Shown: in pieces, positions 31,760-40,602 of the stretch | Position numbering within the stretch: the stretch's first letter is position 1 | Layout: each line of letters starts with the position of its first letter | Source: CAVVNP01 sp963800235 | GTDB taxonomy: Bacteria; Actinomycetota; Acidimicrobiia; Acidimicrobiales; Iamiaceae | Assembly: GCA_963800235.1 (NCBI GenBank) | Contig: CAWDAD010000004.1 | Span: 124,001-188,000 of the forward strand | DNA: 64,000 nucleotides | Reading direction: 5' to 3' | Notes under the pieces: generated by a model | Told to the model about the DNA's origin: nothing | Databases searched by the model: none | What the model saw: the letters and a program-made list of their open reading frames with translations, nothing else | Made by a program: the position numbers and the translations under genes

Positions 31760-32641
31760 CTAGAGCCCGAGCACCGTCCGGGCGGAGGCGCCCACGTCCT
31801 TGGCGGTGTTGGCCATGCCGCTGGCGTTGGGGTGCACGGGGGCGGCGAGGTGGGTGGGCACCAGGCCCTCGACCCAGTTGTTCGGCTGGGCGCAGAAGTC
31901 GTGGCCGATGCTCGAGGTGGCGGTGTCGACGTAGGTGGCGCCGTTGGCCCGGGCCTGGTCGGCCAGCATGGCGTTGAGCTCCTGGACCTTGGCCCGCAGG
32001 TAGATGACGTCGGTCGACTGGACGGGCACCAGTGGGTAGCAGCCGTCGCCCGTGGCCGGCAGCACCGTCGGGTAGCCGACCACCAGCACCTTGGCCCGCG
32101 GGGCCCGCTGGTGGATGGCGGTCAGCACGTCGGCGACCTTGGGGGCCGTGGCCGCGATGCGCTGGCTCAGCTCGTCGATGCCGTCGTGGACGTAGGTGTC
32201 CTTGCAGGGGTGCTGGGTCGGCAGGGTGCTGCAGTGCTCGACGATGCTGGTGAAGCCGATGTCGTTGCCGCCGATGCCGAGGGTGACGAGCCCGACGCGG
32301 TTGCTCAGGGCGTCGAGCTGCGGGGCGTTGGCCGGGCCCGGGGTGACGTCCTGGGGGTTGAACATGTCGCCGGTGGTGGCGCCGCTGCAGCTCACGTCGG
32401 TGAAGATCGGGAGCTGCCCGCTGATCTGGGGCGCGACGAGCGACGGGTAGTCGTGGTCCGAGCGCAGGCACCCGAGCGGCTGGCCGCCCTGGTTCGGGAT
32501 CACCGGCCCGGCGACGTAGGAGTCGCCGAGGGCGACGTAGGTGTCGGGCGGTGCGTCGCACGCGCTGAGCGCCGCCACCACCAGGGCCAGCATCACCGGC
32601 ACGGCGACGAGCCGGGCCCGGGCGGTCATGAGCAACTGCAT
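31760..32641 (-). CDS. SGNH/GDSL-family lipase or esterase, lipoprotein
   Basis: From ATG 32641 the protein has 293 residues. A lipobox LALVVAALSAC ends the signal peptide; then YVALGDSYVAGP carries the nucleophile Ser, LGIGGNDIGF the Gly/Asn oxyanion residues, and LAAPVHPNASGM the catalytic His: a full SGNH set. The pattern matches secreted bacterial GDSL esterases such as the Rv0518-like proteins of actinobacteria. It should act on acyl esters outside the membrane. AAGGGAA precedes the start. The very long open frame upstream is antisense-like and is rejected. Confidence 0.88.
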   Translation of the reverse strand: MQLLMTARARLVAVPVMLALVVAALSACDAPPDTYVALGDSYVAGPVIPNQGGQPLGCLRSDHDYPSLVAPQISGQLPIFTDVSCSGATTGDMFNPQDVTPGPANAPQLDALSNRVGLVTLGIGGNDIGFTSIVEHCSTLPTQHPCKDTYVHDGIDELSQRIAATAPKVADVLTAIHQRAPRAKVLVVGYPTVLPATGDGCYPLVPVQSTDVIYLRAKVQELNAMLADQARANGATYVDTATSSIGHDFCAQPNNWVEGLVPTHLAAPVHPNASGMANTAKDVGASARTVLGL

Positions 32642-32733
32642 GGCGTTCCCTTCCCCCGCCGACTCCCCAGCCGGCTGTCGGGGAAAGTGTGGAGCCGGCC
32701 CCGGTCCGCCGTCAACCAGGGGGCCGCCGACGA

Positions 32734-33657
32734 TCAGCGTCGCTGGAGCTTGGCGAGCAGCCGAAGCAGCTCGAGGTACAGCCAGACCAGGGTGACCAGC
32801 AGGCCGAAGGCGCAGTACCACTCCATGTAGCGGGGGGCACCGGCCTCCACGCCTCGCTCGACGAGGTCGAAGTCGAGGGTCAGGTTGAGCGCGGCCAGGC
32901 CGACGACCAGCAGGCTGAAGCCGATGCCGACGGGTCCGGCGTCGTTGATGAAGGGGATGTCGGCGCCGAAGAGGTGCATGAGCAGGCTGACCATGTACAC
33001 GAGGAAGATGGCGCCGGTCGCGGCGATGACCCCGCGGCGGAACTTGTCGGTGACCTTGATGACCCGGGTGGCGTAGAGGAACAGCATCATCACGAAGACG
33101 CCGATGGTGAGCCCGACCGCCTGCAGCACGATGCCCTTGAACTGGGCCTCGTACAGGTGGGAGATGGCACCGAGCACGGCCCCCTCGGCGGCGGCGTAGA
33201 AGACGGCGGTGAACCGGGCCAGCTTCGGCTTGACGATGGTGAGGATGGCGAGCCCGAGTCCCACGAACAGCACGGGGAGCAGCCAGCCGGGCACGCTGGC
33301 GCTGGTCTGGGTGTTGCCGAGGTAGTCGGTGTAGGTGCTGGTGTGCACCGCCTGCCACCCGAACCAGCCGACCGCCACGACCACGACGAGCAGCACGCCG
33401 CAGGCGGTGGCCACGCCCCCGATGCGCATGGTGTCGCCGCCCACCACGCTGGGCGGGGCGACGCCGCCGTAGGCACCCCCGGAGGCGGGGGGCGGGGGCG
33501 ACGGGGGCCACGGGCTCACCGTGTCGGGGGCGGGGGGCGGTGGGGCGGCGGCGGGCCCGGTGGGCGACGCCCAACCCGTCTCGAACGCGCCGGGGTGCCC
33601 GGCGTCCATCTCCCGCTTGAAGATCTTCTCGTTGAGCGCAGGGTTGCTCGATGGCAT
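32734..33657 (-). CDS. Bax inhibitor-1/YccA-family membrane protein
   Basis: The 307-residue protein has a Pro-rich cytoplasmic lead of about 75 residues (residues 40-58 nearly all Pro/Ser/Ala) and then seven hydrophobic helices, with AVFYAAAEGAVLGAISHLYE and LTLDFDLVERGVEAGAP near the end, the family signature of actinobacterial TMBIM/YccA proteins. Members form pH- or Ca2+-linked membrane channels or interact with proteases such as FtsH; the role here is unknown. It is 72 bases downstream of the FemAB-like gene start side and 92 bases upstream of the lipase gene on the same strand. Confidence 0.85.
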   Translation of the reverse strand: MPSSNPALNEKIFKREMDAGHPGAFETGWASPTGPAAAPPPPAPDTVSPWPPSPPPPASGGAYGGVAPPSVVGGDTMRIGGVATACGVLLVVVVAVGWFGWQAVHTSTYTDYLGNTQTSASVPGWLLPVLFVGLGLAILTIVKPKLARFTAVFYAAAEGAVLGAISHLYEAQFKGIVLQAVGLTIGVFVMMLFLYATRVIKVTDKFRRGVIAATGAIFLVYMVSLLMHLFGADIPFINDAGPVGIGFSLLVVGLAALNLTLDFDLVERGVEAGAPRYMEWYCAFGLLVTLVWLYLELLRLLAKLQRR

Positions 33658-33728
33658 GGCGACAGTCTGCCCCGTCGGACCCTCGCCAGGTGCACGCGCC
33701 CGCCGCGGTCCTCGCCCCGCGCGCGCCG

Positions 33729-34706
33729 TCAGCGAAGCCTCCGCCCGACCAGCCGACGGGCCGCTTCGACGACGGGCCAGCGGGAGCGGCGCACCCACGC
33801 CACGTCGAGGGCGCTGCCGCCGAACTTGGCCTTGAAGCTGCCGCCTCCGCCGAAGTCGAAGACCCGCTGGCCGGACGCCCGCGCCCGGTCGATGGCGGCC
33901 CAGAGCAGGGCGTCGTTGGCCAGCACCCGACGGCCCTCCCCGGAGCTGGCGCCTCCCCAGAAGTAGGCGGCCCGGGCGTCGAAGGGGAAGACGCCGGTCG
34001 CCACGCAGTCCCCGTCGACCGTCGCTCGCAGCGCCAGCACGTTCCCGGTGGCGCCGACGTGGCGGAGCAGGGCGTCGACCCGATCGGGGCCGTACGGCAC
34101 CCGCCGCCCGCGTCGGGCGAAGACCTCGGTGAGCTGGCCGTGGTAGTCCGCGACGAAGCGGCCCCGCTCGCCGCCGTCTCCGACGTCGACGGCCGAGACC
34201 CGGACGCCGTGGCGCCCGGCCCGACGGACGCCCCACCGGGCGCTGGAGGACAGGCCCGCGAACAGGTCGGCCCCGGTGTCGAGCGGCAGCTCGTAGCCGT
34301 GCAGCCACCGATCGTCGTCGACCACGTAGCCGGCGTCCCGGGCCTGCGGTGCGGTGAGCCAGCGGTCGAGCAGCTCCACGTGCCAGCACCCGAGCGGGCC
34401 GAAGGCGTGCCCGGCCAGCGCGTCGGCCGCCTCGACCCGGTCGACGCCCAGCGCCAGGTCGAAGCCGAGGTAGGAGGTGGTCCAGCCCGGGAGGGGGCTG
34501 CCGAGCAGCGGGACGCCGAGCCGCCGGACGGTGGCGCCGGTGAACCGACCCACGATCCGGTCGCCGTCGAGGACGTCGGCCACGACCGGGCGGCAGCCCT
34601 GGCTCTCGGCCAGGAAGTCGAGCCACGCCCTCGACTGGAACACGGTCGCCTCCGGACCGAAGCCGTCGTCGTCGGCGGGCGGGCGGCGAACCAGCCGCAG
34701 CGTCAC
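33729..34706 (-). CDS. FemAB/GNAT-type acyltransferase
   Basis: The 325-residue protein has a double GNAT-like fold typical of FemAB-related proteins: N-terminal VFQSRAWLDFLAESQGC, middle SSSARWGVRRAGRHGV and C-terminal YFWGGASSGEGRRVLANDAL followed by VFDFGGGGSFKAKFGG. Such proteins attach an amino acid or acyl group to a cell-wall or polysaccharide precursor. The GTG overlaps the TGA of the deacetylase-like gene (GTGA), so it is coupled to a group that includes a TylF-type methyltransferase. A role in surface glycan modification is the likely reading, substrate unknown. Confidence 0.78.
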   Translation of the reverse strand: MTLRLVRRPPADDDGFGPEATVFQSRAWLDFLAESQGCRPVVADVLDGDRIVGRFTGATVRRLGVPLLGSPLPGWTTSYLGFDLALGVDRVEAADALAGHAFGPLGCWHVELLDRWLTAPQARDAGYVVDDDRWLHGYELPLDTGADLFAGLSSSARWGVRRAGRHGVRVSAVDVGDGGERGRFVADYHGQLTEVFARRGRRVPYGPDRVDALLRHVGATGNVLALRATVDGDCVATGVFPFDARAAYFWGGASSGEGRRVLANDALLWAAIDRARASGQRVFDFGGGGSFKAKFGGSALDVAWVRRSRWPVVEAARRLVGRRLR

Positions 34707-35650
34707 CGCAGCCCCTGTCGCACCCGGTGGTGGAGCCAGCGTCGCTCCAGCCGGGCCCGGTCGCGGTCGTCGATCACCGCCGGACCTCGTTGCGCTTCGA
34801 GGTGGTCGAGCACCTCGCCCACGGGGGCGCACCACCCGCCCGCCCCTGCGACCCGACGGAGACCGGCCTCGACGCCGGTGTGGAGCTCCCCGTCCTGCCA
34901 GCAGCCGGACCCCAGGTGCGTGTAGACGATGCAGGCGCCCCCGGAGGCGGCCAGGCGCTCGATGTTCGCCTCCGACAGCAGGGCCGACAGCCGGTCGCCG
35001 TTCGACGCCTCGGTCGCGGCGAACCACCGGTTCACGTACGGGCGGGCGGGGTCGTGGTACGGCATGAGCGGGACGGCGGCCAGGGTGTCGATGGCCCCGA
35101 AGGTGAAGTTGCGCCAGTAGCGCACCCGGTCACGGCACAGGTCGCCCCAGAACAGGTCGCTGCCCTCGTCCTCGCCCTCGGTGGCGCCCCGGTGCTGGCC
35201 GTGGGTCAGCCGGTCGTACCAGCGCGCTCGCCGGCCGGTCAGCCGGGCCGGTCCCCAGTAGATGGCCTCGCGGTTGCCGGCGTGGTTGGCGCCGCAGGCG
35301 GGATCGTGGCCGAACAGCTCCCGGAACCGGTCGAGGGCCGCCCGGGTCTCCTGCCGGTGCGACGTGGCGTCGGTGGCGTTGTGGAAGCCGATCTCGTGGC
35401 CCTGCGCCTGCAGGTCCTTCGCCCAGTCGGCGTAGGCAGGGTCGGCGCACGTGCCGCCGCCGGTGGTGCCGGCCCGGCGGGGGGCGATGGTCCACACCGA
35501 CTTGGTGATCCGCAGGCCGAGGCTCGTCAGCAGGTCGTAGACGGGCGGGCCGTTCTCGAGGGTGGTCCGGTCGGTGTCGTCGAAGATCGAGAAGGCGAAC
35601 CGCCGGCCACCGGGCCAGGCCGGGCGCGTCGCCGGGTGCCCGTCGCTCAC
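34703..35650 (-). CDS. Polysaccharide deacetylase-like protein
   Basis: From GTG 35650 the protein has 315 residues. RFAFSIFDDTDRTTLENG looks like the NodB-type first motif (strand then DD), and GHEIGFHNATDATSH a metal-site second motif; CGANHAGNREAIYWGPARL and GGACIVYTHLGSGCW follow in the order seen in divergent members of the NodB fold. It probably removes an acetyl group from a sugar polymer or precursor. Start and stop each overlap a neighbour by GTGA, coupling it to the TylF-like gene upstream and the FemAB-like gene downstream. A different carbohydrate esterase is possible. Confidence 0.72.
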   Translation of the reverse strand: MSDGHPATRPAWPGGRRFAFSIFDDTDRTTLENGPPVYDLLTSLGLRITKSVWTIAPRRAGTTGGGTCADPAYADWAKDLQAQGHEIGFHNATDATSHRQETRAALDRFRELFGHDPACGANHAGNREAIYWGPARLTGRRARWYDRLTHGQHRGATEGEDEGSDLFWGDLCRDRVRYWRNFTFGAIDTLAAVPLMPYHDPARPYVNRWFAATEASNGDRLSALLSEANIERLAASGGACIVYTHLGSGCWQDGELHTGVEAGLRRVAGAGGWCAPVGEVLDHLEAQRGPAVIDDRDRARLERRWLHHRVRQGLR

Positions 35651-36297
35651 CGCGAGGCGGCGGTCGGCGCCGACCACCGGTCGCCGGGCGGACGGGCGCG
35701 GGCGGTGCACCACGCGATGGGTTCGACGACCGGCACGGGCAACCCGACCGCCGTCCACGTCGCCGGCTCGGCCAGCAGGTCCCGCACGGCGGGGATGTGG
35801 TGGTCCTGGCTCAGCACGACGGCGTCGGGCACCAGCCTCGGGGCCACTCCCGCGAGCACCTGACGGGTCCCGCTGGCCAGGTCGCAGTCGATGTACACGA
35901 GGCGCACCGGGCCCGACGCGCCCTCGACCGCCACGGTGTCGGAGAACCAGCCGGGGTGCAGGGTGCACACCGACCCGTCCCCGTAGCGGTCGACGACGTC
36001 GCGCACCTCCTGCTCGGAGGTGGCGAACTGGCCGGAGAAGTCGTAGTCGGTCGGATCGGACTCGCCGGCCGGCACCCCCTGGAAGGAGTCGTAGACGTCG
36101 AGCCGGTAGCCGCGCTCGGCGCACAGGAGGCTGAACTTGGCCGTGCTCCCGCCCTTCCAGCACCCCGCCTCGACCACGATCTCGCCGGGCCGGGCGGAGC
36201 GACTGGCCAGGAGCTGGGCGATGCGGGCGATCTCGATCGGGTAGTGGCCGTGCTCGACGTGCCAGTCGATCCGCAGGAACCGGCCCAGCAGGGTCAC
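35647..36297 (-). CDS. TylF-family class I methyltransferase (start uncertain)
   Basis: The protein contains GHYPIEIARIAQLL, EAGCWKGGSTAKFSLL (SAM motif), YRLDVYDSFQGVPAG and VYIDCDLASGTRQVLAGV, the arrangement of macrocin O-methyltransferase (TylF)-like enzymes, which methylate sugar hydroxyls in a metal-dependent way. GTG 36297 gives 216 residues and is chosen because it begins just before the family region. Coding-looking sequence (RLPFVKRRVRRLYVDHLRSR) continues left to about 36460, but without a usual start codon before the FadD gene, so the true start may be farther upstream. The stop overlaps the deacetylase-like GTG. Confidence 0.72.
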   Translation of the reverse strand: MTLLGRFLRIDWHVEHGHYPIEIARIAQLLASRSARPGEIVVEAGCWKGGSTAKFSLLCAERGYRLDVYDSFQGVPAGESDPTDYDFSGQFATSEQEVRDVVDRYGDGSVCTLHPGWFSDTVAVEGASGPVRLVYIDCDLASGTRQVLAGVAPRLVPDAVVLSQDHHIPAVRDLLAEPATWTAVGLPVPVVEPIAWCTARARPPGDRWSAPTAASR

Positions 36298-36467
36298 GCG
36301 TCGACGGACCGGCAGCCCAGTGGCCAGCAGCAGCGGCCAGTAGCCCCAACCGGTCCAGAGGAGCCGCAGGCGGGCCCGGTGGACCGGATCGGGGACCCGG
36401 GACCGGAGGTGATCGACGTACAGGCGCCGGACGCGGCGCTTGACGAACGGCAGGCGCGGCAGGGTGC

Positions 36468-38093
36468 CTAGGAGCCGGCACCGGCGAGCTGCTCGGTGGC
36501 GTGGGCCTTCAGCCGCTTGTAGTCGACCTTGCCGTTCGGCGCCCGCCCGATCGTGTCGACCGCCAGGACCCGCTTGGGGGCCTTGTAGTGGGCGAGCCTC
36601 GACTTCACGTGGGCGATCAGCTCGCCCTCGTCGACGGCGGTCCCCGGCTCGGACGGCTCCACCACCGCGGTGATGGCCTCGCCGAAGCGCTCGTCGGGGA
36701 CGCCCACCGCCACCGCGTCCTTGACCGACGGGTGGGTCTTGAGCGCCTCCTCGACCTCCTCGGGGAAGACCTTCTCGCCGCCGGTGTTGATGCACACCGA
36801 GCCGCGGCCGAGCAGGGTGATGCTGCCGTCGGCCTCGACGGTGGCGAAGTCGCCGGGCACCGAGTAGCGGTTGCCGTCGATGGTGACGAAGGTCGCGGCC
36901 GACTTCTCGGGGTCCTTGTAGTACCCGATGGGCTGGAAGCCGCCGACCGCCACCCGGCCCATCTGCCCGGAACCGGGCTCGACGTCGTGGTTGGCGTCGT
37001 CGATGACCCGGGTGCGCTCGCTCACCGTGAACTTGGCGGTCGAGGCCTCCCGTCCCTTCGACGAGACCGACTGGGCCATGCCGACCGCCTCCGACGAGGA
37101 GAAGGCGTCGACGATCAGGGTGTTGTCGAGGTGGGCGAGCAGGGCCTGCTTGACCGGCTCGCTGAACATCACCCCCGAGGAGGCGATGAGCACCAGGCTC
37201 GAGAGGTCCCAGCGGTCCGGCTCGGCGTCGAGGGCGCGGACGATGGGCTTGGCGAAGCTGTCGCCGACGATGGCGATGCTGTTCACCCGCTCGCGCTCGA
37301 TGGTGTCGAGCAGCTCGGGCACGTCGAGGCCCCGGCCCTCGAGGGTGACGACGCAGCCGCCGCCGGCGAGGACGATGAGCTGGGTCATGCAGCCGGTGCC
37401 GTGCATGAGCGGGCAGGCCGGCAGCCCGACCATGCCGGGCCCGGTCACCAGCGAGCGGGTCACGTCGAGGTCGACCTCGCCCTCGCGGTAGCGGGCGTCG
37501 ATGGCGGCGCCGGCCAGGTTTCGGAACAGGTCGTCCTGGCGCCACATGACGCCCTTGGGCATGCCGGTGGTGCCGCCGGTGTAGAGCAGGTAGAGGTGGT
37601 CGCCGCCGCGCCCCCACGGGCCCTCGACCCGCTCGGGGTGCGATCCGGCCGCCTCCTCGTACGGCGTGGCCCAGGCCGGGCACGGGCCGGCGCCGTCGTC
37701 CACCCACAGCCAGAGGCGGACCTTCGGCACCCGGTCGCGGATGCGCTCGATGGTGTCGGTGAACGAGCCGTGGAAGACGACCGCGACCGCGTCGGCGTTG
37801 TCCCACAGGTAGACGAGCTCGTCGTCGGCATAGCGGTAGTTGGTGTTGACCGGCGCCAGTCCCGCCTTCCAGATGCCGAACATCGACTCGAGGTACTCGG
37901 GCCCGTTGTAGAGGTACTGGGCGACCTTGTCCTGCTCGGCCACGCCGGCGTCGAGCAGCGTCCGGGCGATGCCGTTGGCCCGCTCGTCGAACTGCCGCCA
38001 GGTGTACCGGCGGTCGCCCTGGACCTGGGCCGACGCCTCGGGGATCTGCTCGGCTGCGACCTCCCAGACCTCGGCGAAGTTCCATCCCGGCAT
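36468..38093 (-). CDS. Acyl-CoA synthetase (AMP-binding, FadD-type)
   Basis: From ATG 38093 (GAGGAGG 5 nt upstream) the protein has 541 residues. The AMP-binding P loop is YTGGTTGMPKGVM, the adenine-binding region DAFSSSEAVG, the hinge INTGGEKVFPEEVEEA and the catalytic C-terminal Lys lies in RAPNGKVDYKRLK. It should activate a fatty or other carboxylic acid as its CoA thioester. It is the first gene of the run FadD, TylF-like, deacetylase-like, FemAB-like; the link may be functional or only transcriptional. The longer frame to 38312 lacks coding character. Confidence 0.9.
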   Translation of the reverse strand: MPGWNFAEVWEVAAEQIPEASAQVQGDRRYTWRQFDERANGIARTLLDAGVAEQDKVAQYLYNGPEYLESMFGIWKAGLAPVNTNYRYADDELVYLWDNADAVAVVFHGSFTDTIERIRDRVPKVRLWLWVDDGAGPCPAWATPYEEAAGSHPERVEGPWGRGGDHLYLLYTGGTTGMPKGVMWRQDDLFRNLAGAAIDARYREGEVDLDVTRSLVTGPGMVGLPACPLMHGTGCMTQLIVLAGGGCVVTLEGRGLDVPELLDTIERERVNSIAIVGDSFAKPIVRALDAEPDRWDLSSLVLIASSGVMFSEPVKQALLAHLDNTLIVDAFSSSEAVGMAQSVSSKGREASTAKFTVSERTRVIDDANHDVEPGSGQMGRVAVGGFQPIGYYKDPEKSAATFVTIDGNRYSVPGDFATVEADGSITLLGRGSVCINTGGEKVFPEEVEEALKTHPSVKDAVAVGVPDERFGEAITAVVEPSEPGTAVDEGELIAHVKSRLAHYKAPKRVLAVDTIGRAPNGKVDYKRLKAHATEQLAGAGS

Positions 38094-38270
38094 GTCGACC
38101 TCCTCGAACGGCGCGGCGACGCATCCTAGGAGTGACCCCTGCCACGGGGCGCAGCCCGGTTGCCACCTGCGGCGCGACCGGGTCTGATGGGCCGGTGGAG
38201 CCGAGCGTCGCACTGACCGTCCCCGGCCGTCGGGGCGCCGAGCGCGTGGTGGTACGCCGTCGCCCTCGCC

Positions 38271-39338
38271 GTGGCGGCGGGGGCGGCCCTGGCCATCGTG
38301 GGCCTGACCCACGACCTCGGCAGCCGCACCATCAGCGACCTGCGCCCCCGGGCGCTGGGCGTGGTCGGCCAGGGGGACGTGGACACCGTCGCCGACCTCC
38401 GCCCGGGCACCTACGCCATCGTCTACCGCTCCGAGGTCCTCACCAGCCCGGACCTCGTGCCCCGGGCCTCCTTCGAGGTGCGCGGCGGCCCCTTCGGGCG
38501 GGTCCGCAGCCTGCGGGTGCGCAACAACCCCGACGACGCCGCCCTTTTCCCCGCCTACTCGCCGGCCTACCCCTCACCGGGCCAGCCCGGGTCGGGCACG
38601 AGCGGTTCGGGCGGCTTCGGCTCCGCACCGACGACCGACCCCGGGTTCGGGCAGGGCCGGCCCGGCGGGGCCGCGGGTGGGTCGCCCTCGGTCCTGAGCG
38701 ACGTGGGCCAGGTCGAGGTGGCGGTGTTCGACGTGCCCGACGGCGGCCAGTACCGCGTCCGGGGGTCGGTGGGCGCCGGGCGGGCGGGGTCACCCGACCC
38801 CGGCGGCCTGCTCGTCCTCTACCCCTACCGGCTGGCCGGTCGCGGCAGCGCCGTGCTGGGGAAGGTGTCCGGCGCGGTGGGCCACCTGGCCGCCGCCGTG
38901 GGGGTGGGGCTGGCGGCCGCCGTGGTCGCCCTGGTCATCACGGTGCTCACCGCCTCGTCGCGGGGGAAGGCGAAGCGCCGGCTCGCGCCGAGCGGGGCGG
39001 CCTGGGCTCCCGCCGGCCCGTCGGCCGCCGGCGCCGCCTGGTCCGGCGGCCCGCCCCCGACCTGGCCGCCCGGGACGCCGCCGCCCGCCCCGCCGCCGCC
39101 CCCGACCTGGCGGCCCACCGGTCCGGCGCCCTCGGGCCCGTGGACGAGCGGACCGTCGTCACCACCGACCGCCCCTCCCGGGCCACCGGCTCCCTCCGGT
39201 CCGCCGTCCCCTCCCGGTCCCCTGTCCCCTCCCGGTCCGCCGGGCCCCGATGCCGGCCCGCCGGGGTGGCCGCCGCCGGATCCGCCGGCGGCGGACGACG
39301 GTCCCCGCTGGCCACCGCCGGGGCCGCCCTCGCCCTGA
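38271..39338 (+). CDS. Membrane protein with long Pro-rich C terminus; N terminus probably frameshifted
   Basis: The frame encodes a hydrophobic first segment (AAGAALAIVGLTHDLG), an extracytoplasmic domain of about 180 residues (LRPGTYAIVYRSEVLTSPD, VEVAVFDVPDGGQYRVRGSV), a second helix (LAAAVGVGLAAAVVALVITV) and a cytoplasmic Pro/Gly-rich tail of about 120 residues. No family is recognised. GTG 38271 falls inside the first helix: the codons just before it (APSAWWYAVALAV) are clearly membrane-like but no start exists in this frame. A GTG at 38195 in another frame (VEPSVALTVPGRRG) would supply the N terminus if one base near 38243 were extra. A frameshift or sequence error is likely. Confidence 0.6.
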   Translation: MAAGAALAIVGLTHDLGSRTISDLRPRALGVVGQGDVDTVADLRPGTYAIVYRSEVLTSPDLVPRASFEVRGGPFGRVRSLRVRNNPDDAALFPAYSPAYPSPGQPGSGTSGSGGFGSAPTTDPGFGQGRPGGAAGGSPSVLSDVGQVEVAVFDVPDGGQYRVRGSVGAGRAGSPDPGGLLVLYPYRLAGRGSAVLGKVSGAVGHLAAAVGVGLAAAVVALVITVLTASSRGKAKRRLAPSGAAWAPAGPSAAGAAWSGGPPPTWPPGTPPPAPPPPPTWRPTGPAPSGPWTSGPSSPPTAPPGPPAPSGPPSPPGPLSPPGPPGPDAGPPGWPPPDPPAADDGPRWPPPGPPSP

Positions 39339-39392
39339 CCACGACCGGACGCCCGCAGGACCGACCGCTCGGGCTCGGTAGCGTCCGCAACG

Positions 39393-40556
39393 ATGGACTT
39401 CGAGCTGCCCAGCGACGACGACCCGTTCCGCACCGAGGTCCGCACCTGGCTCGAGGAGCACCCGAGCCCGTCCGGTGCCGAGCTGGCCGAGGTGGGCTAC
39501 GTGGCGCCCCACTGGCCGGCGCCGTGGGGCCTCGACGCCGACCCGATCCAGCAGCTGGTCATCGACGAGGAGCTGCGCCGGGCCGGGGTGCGCCGCCCGT
39601 CGAACCCGATCGGGATCGGCTGGGCCGGACCGACCCTCCTCCACGCCGGCAGCCAGGCGCAGAAGGACCGCCACCTCGGGCCGATCCTGTCGGGGGAGGA
39701 GCTGTGGTGCCAGCTCTTCAGCGAGCCGGGCGCCGGCTCGGACCTGGCCGGCCTCGGCACCCGCGCCGAGCGCGACGGCGAGGAGTGGGTGGTCAACGGG
39801 CAGAAGATCTGGACCTCGCTGGCCCAGTTCTCCCGCTTCGGCATCCTCATCGCCCGCACCGACCCTGACGTGCCGAAGCACCAGGGCATCTCGTACTTCA
39901 TCTGCCCGATGGACGCCCCGGGGGTCGAGATCCGCCCCATCATCGAGATGACCGGGGCCCACACCTTCAACGAGGTCTTCCTCACCGACGTGCGCCTGCC
40001 GGCGGAGAACCTGGTGGGCGAGGTCGGACAGGGGTGGTCGCTGGCCAAGGTCACCCTCGGCAACGAGCGGGTGTCGCTGTCGAGCGGCGGCGCCCTCTGG
40101 GGGATGGGGCCGACCGCCGCCGACCTGCTCGACCTGGTGCGGGGCGCCGGCGGGGTGGCCGATCCGGTGCTGCGGCAGCGGCTCGCCGCGCTGCACGTCG
40201 AGGCGGAGATCCTGCGGCTCATCCGACTCCGGACGGTGACCGCCCGCATCAAGGGCGAGCCGCCGGGCGCGGAGGCGTCGATCCGCAAGGTGCTGGCCGA
40301 CGAGCACGGTCAGCGGATCATGGGCTTGGCCAAGGACCTGGCCGGGGCGGCCGGCGTGCTGGAGCAGTCCGGACCGCTCGGCACCGACCCGGCCGGTTGG
40401 GGGCACGGCTTCCTGTTCGCGCCGGCCCTGACCGTGGGCGGCGGCACCGGCGAGGTGCAGCGCAACATCGTCGCCGAGCGGGTGCTGGGGCTTCCGCACG
40501 ACCTCGACGTCGAGGCCGGCGAGTCCTGGGCCGAGCGTCGGCGCGCCCGCCGCTGA
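39393..40556 (+). CDS. Acyl-CoA dehydrogenase
   Basis: The 387-residue protein has the ACAD pattern: QLFSEPGAGSDLAGLGTRAE (substrate/FAD loop), VNGQKIWTSLAQFSRFGILI, FNEVFLTDVRLPAENLVGE and, at the end, VGGGTGEVQRNIVAERVLGL. It belongs to the FadE-type group of actinobacteria that oxidises acyl-CoAs, with electrons going to ETF; the catalytic Glu cannot be placed with certainty. TAGCGT (39379-39384) lies 8 nt before the ATG, a leaderless arrangement. It converges on the MFS gene, with a possible hairpin in the gap. Confidence 0.9.
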   Translation: MDFELPSDDDPFRTEVRTWLEEHPSPSGAELAEVGYVAPHWPAPWGLDADPIQQLVIDEELRRAGVRRPSNPIGIGWAGPTLLHAGSQAQKDRHLGPILSGEELWCQLFSEPGAGSDLAGLGTRAERDGEEWVVNGQKIWTSLAQFSRFGILIARTDPDVPKHQGISYFICPMDAPGVEIRPIIEMTGAHTFNEVFLTDVRLPAENLVGEVGQGWSLAKVTLGNERVSLSSGGALWGMGPTAADLLDLVRGAGGVADPVLRQRLAALHVEAEILRLIRLRTVTARIKGEPPGAEASIRKVLADEHGQRIMGLAKDLAGAAGVLEQSGPLGTDPAGWGHGFLFAPALTVGGGTGEVQRNIVAERVLGLPHDLDVEAGESWAERRRARR

Positions 40557-40575
40557 GCCGGTCGGAACCGTCCGT

Positions 40576-40599
40576 CGGACCGTCCGTCGATCCGGTCCG
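40576..40599. terminator. Possible hairpin terminator between convergent genes
   Basis: CGGACCG (40576-40582) and its complement CGGTCCG (40593-40599) form a 7-bp stem with a 10-nt loop in the 46-base gap between the acyl-CoA dehydrogenase and MFS stops. The stem is short and there is no U tract, so this is tentative. Confidence 0.4.
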
Positions 40600-40602
40600 C
40601 CG

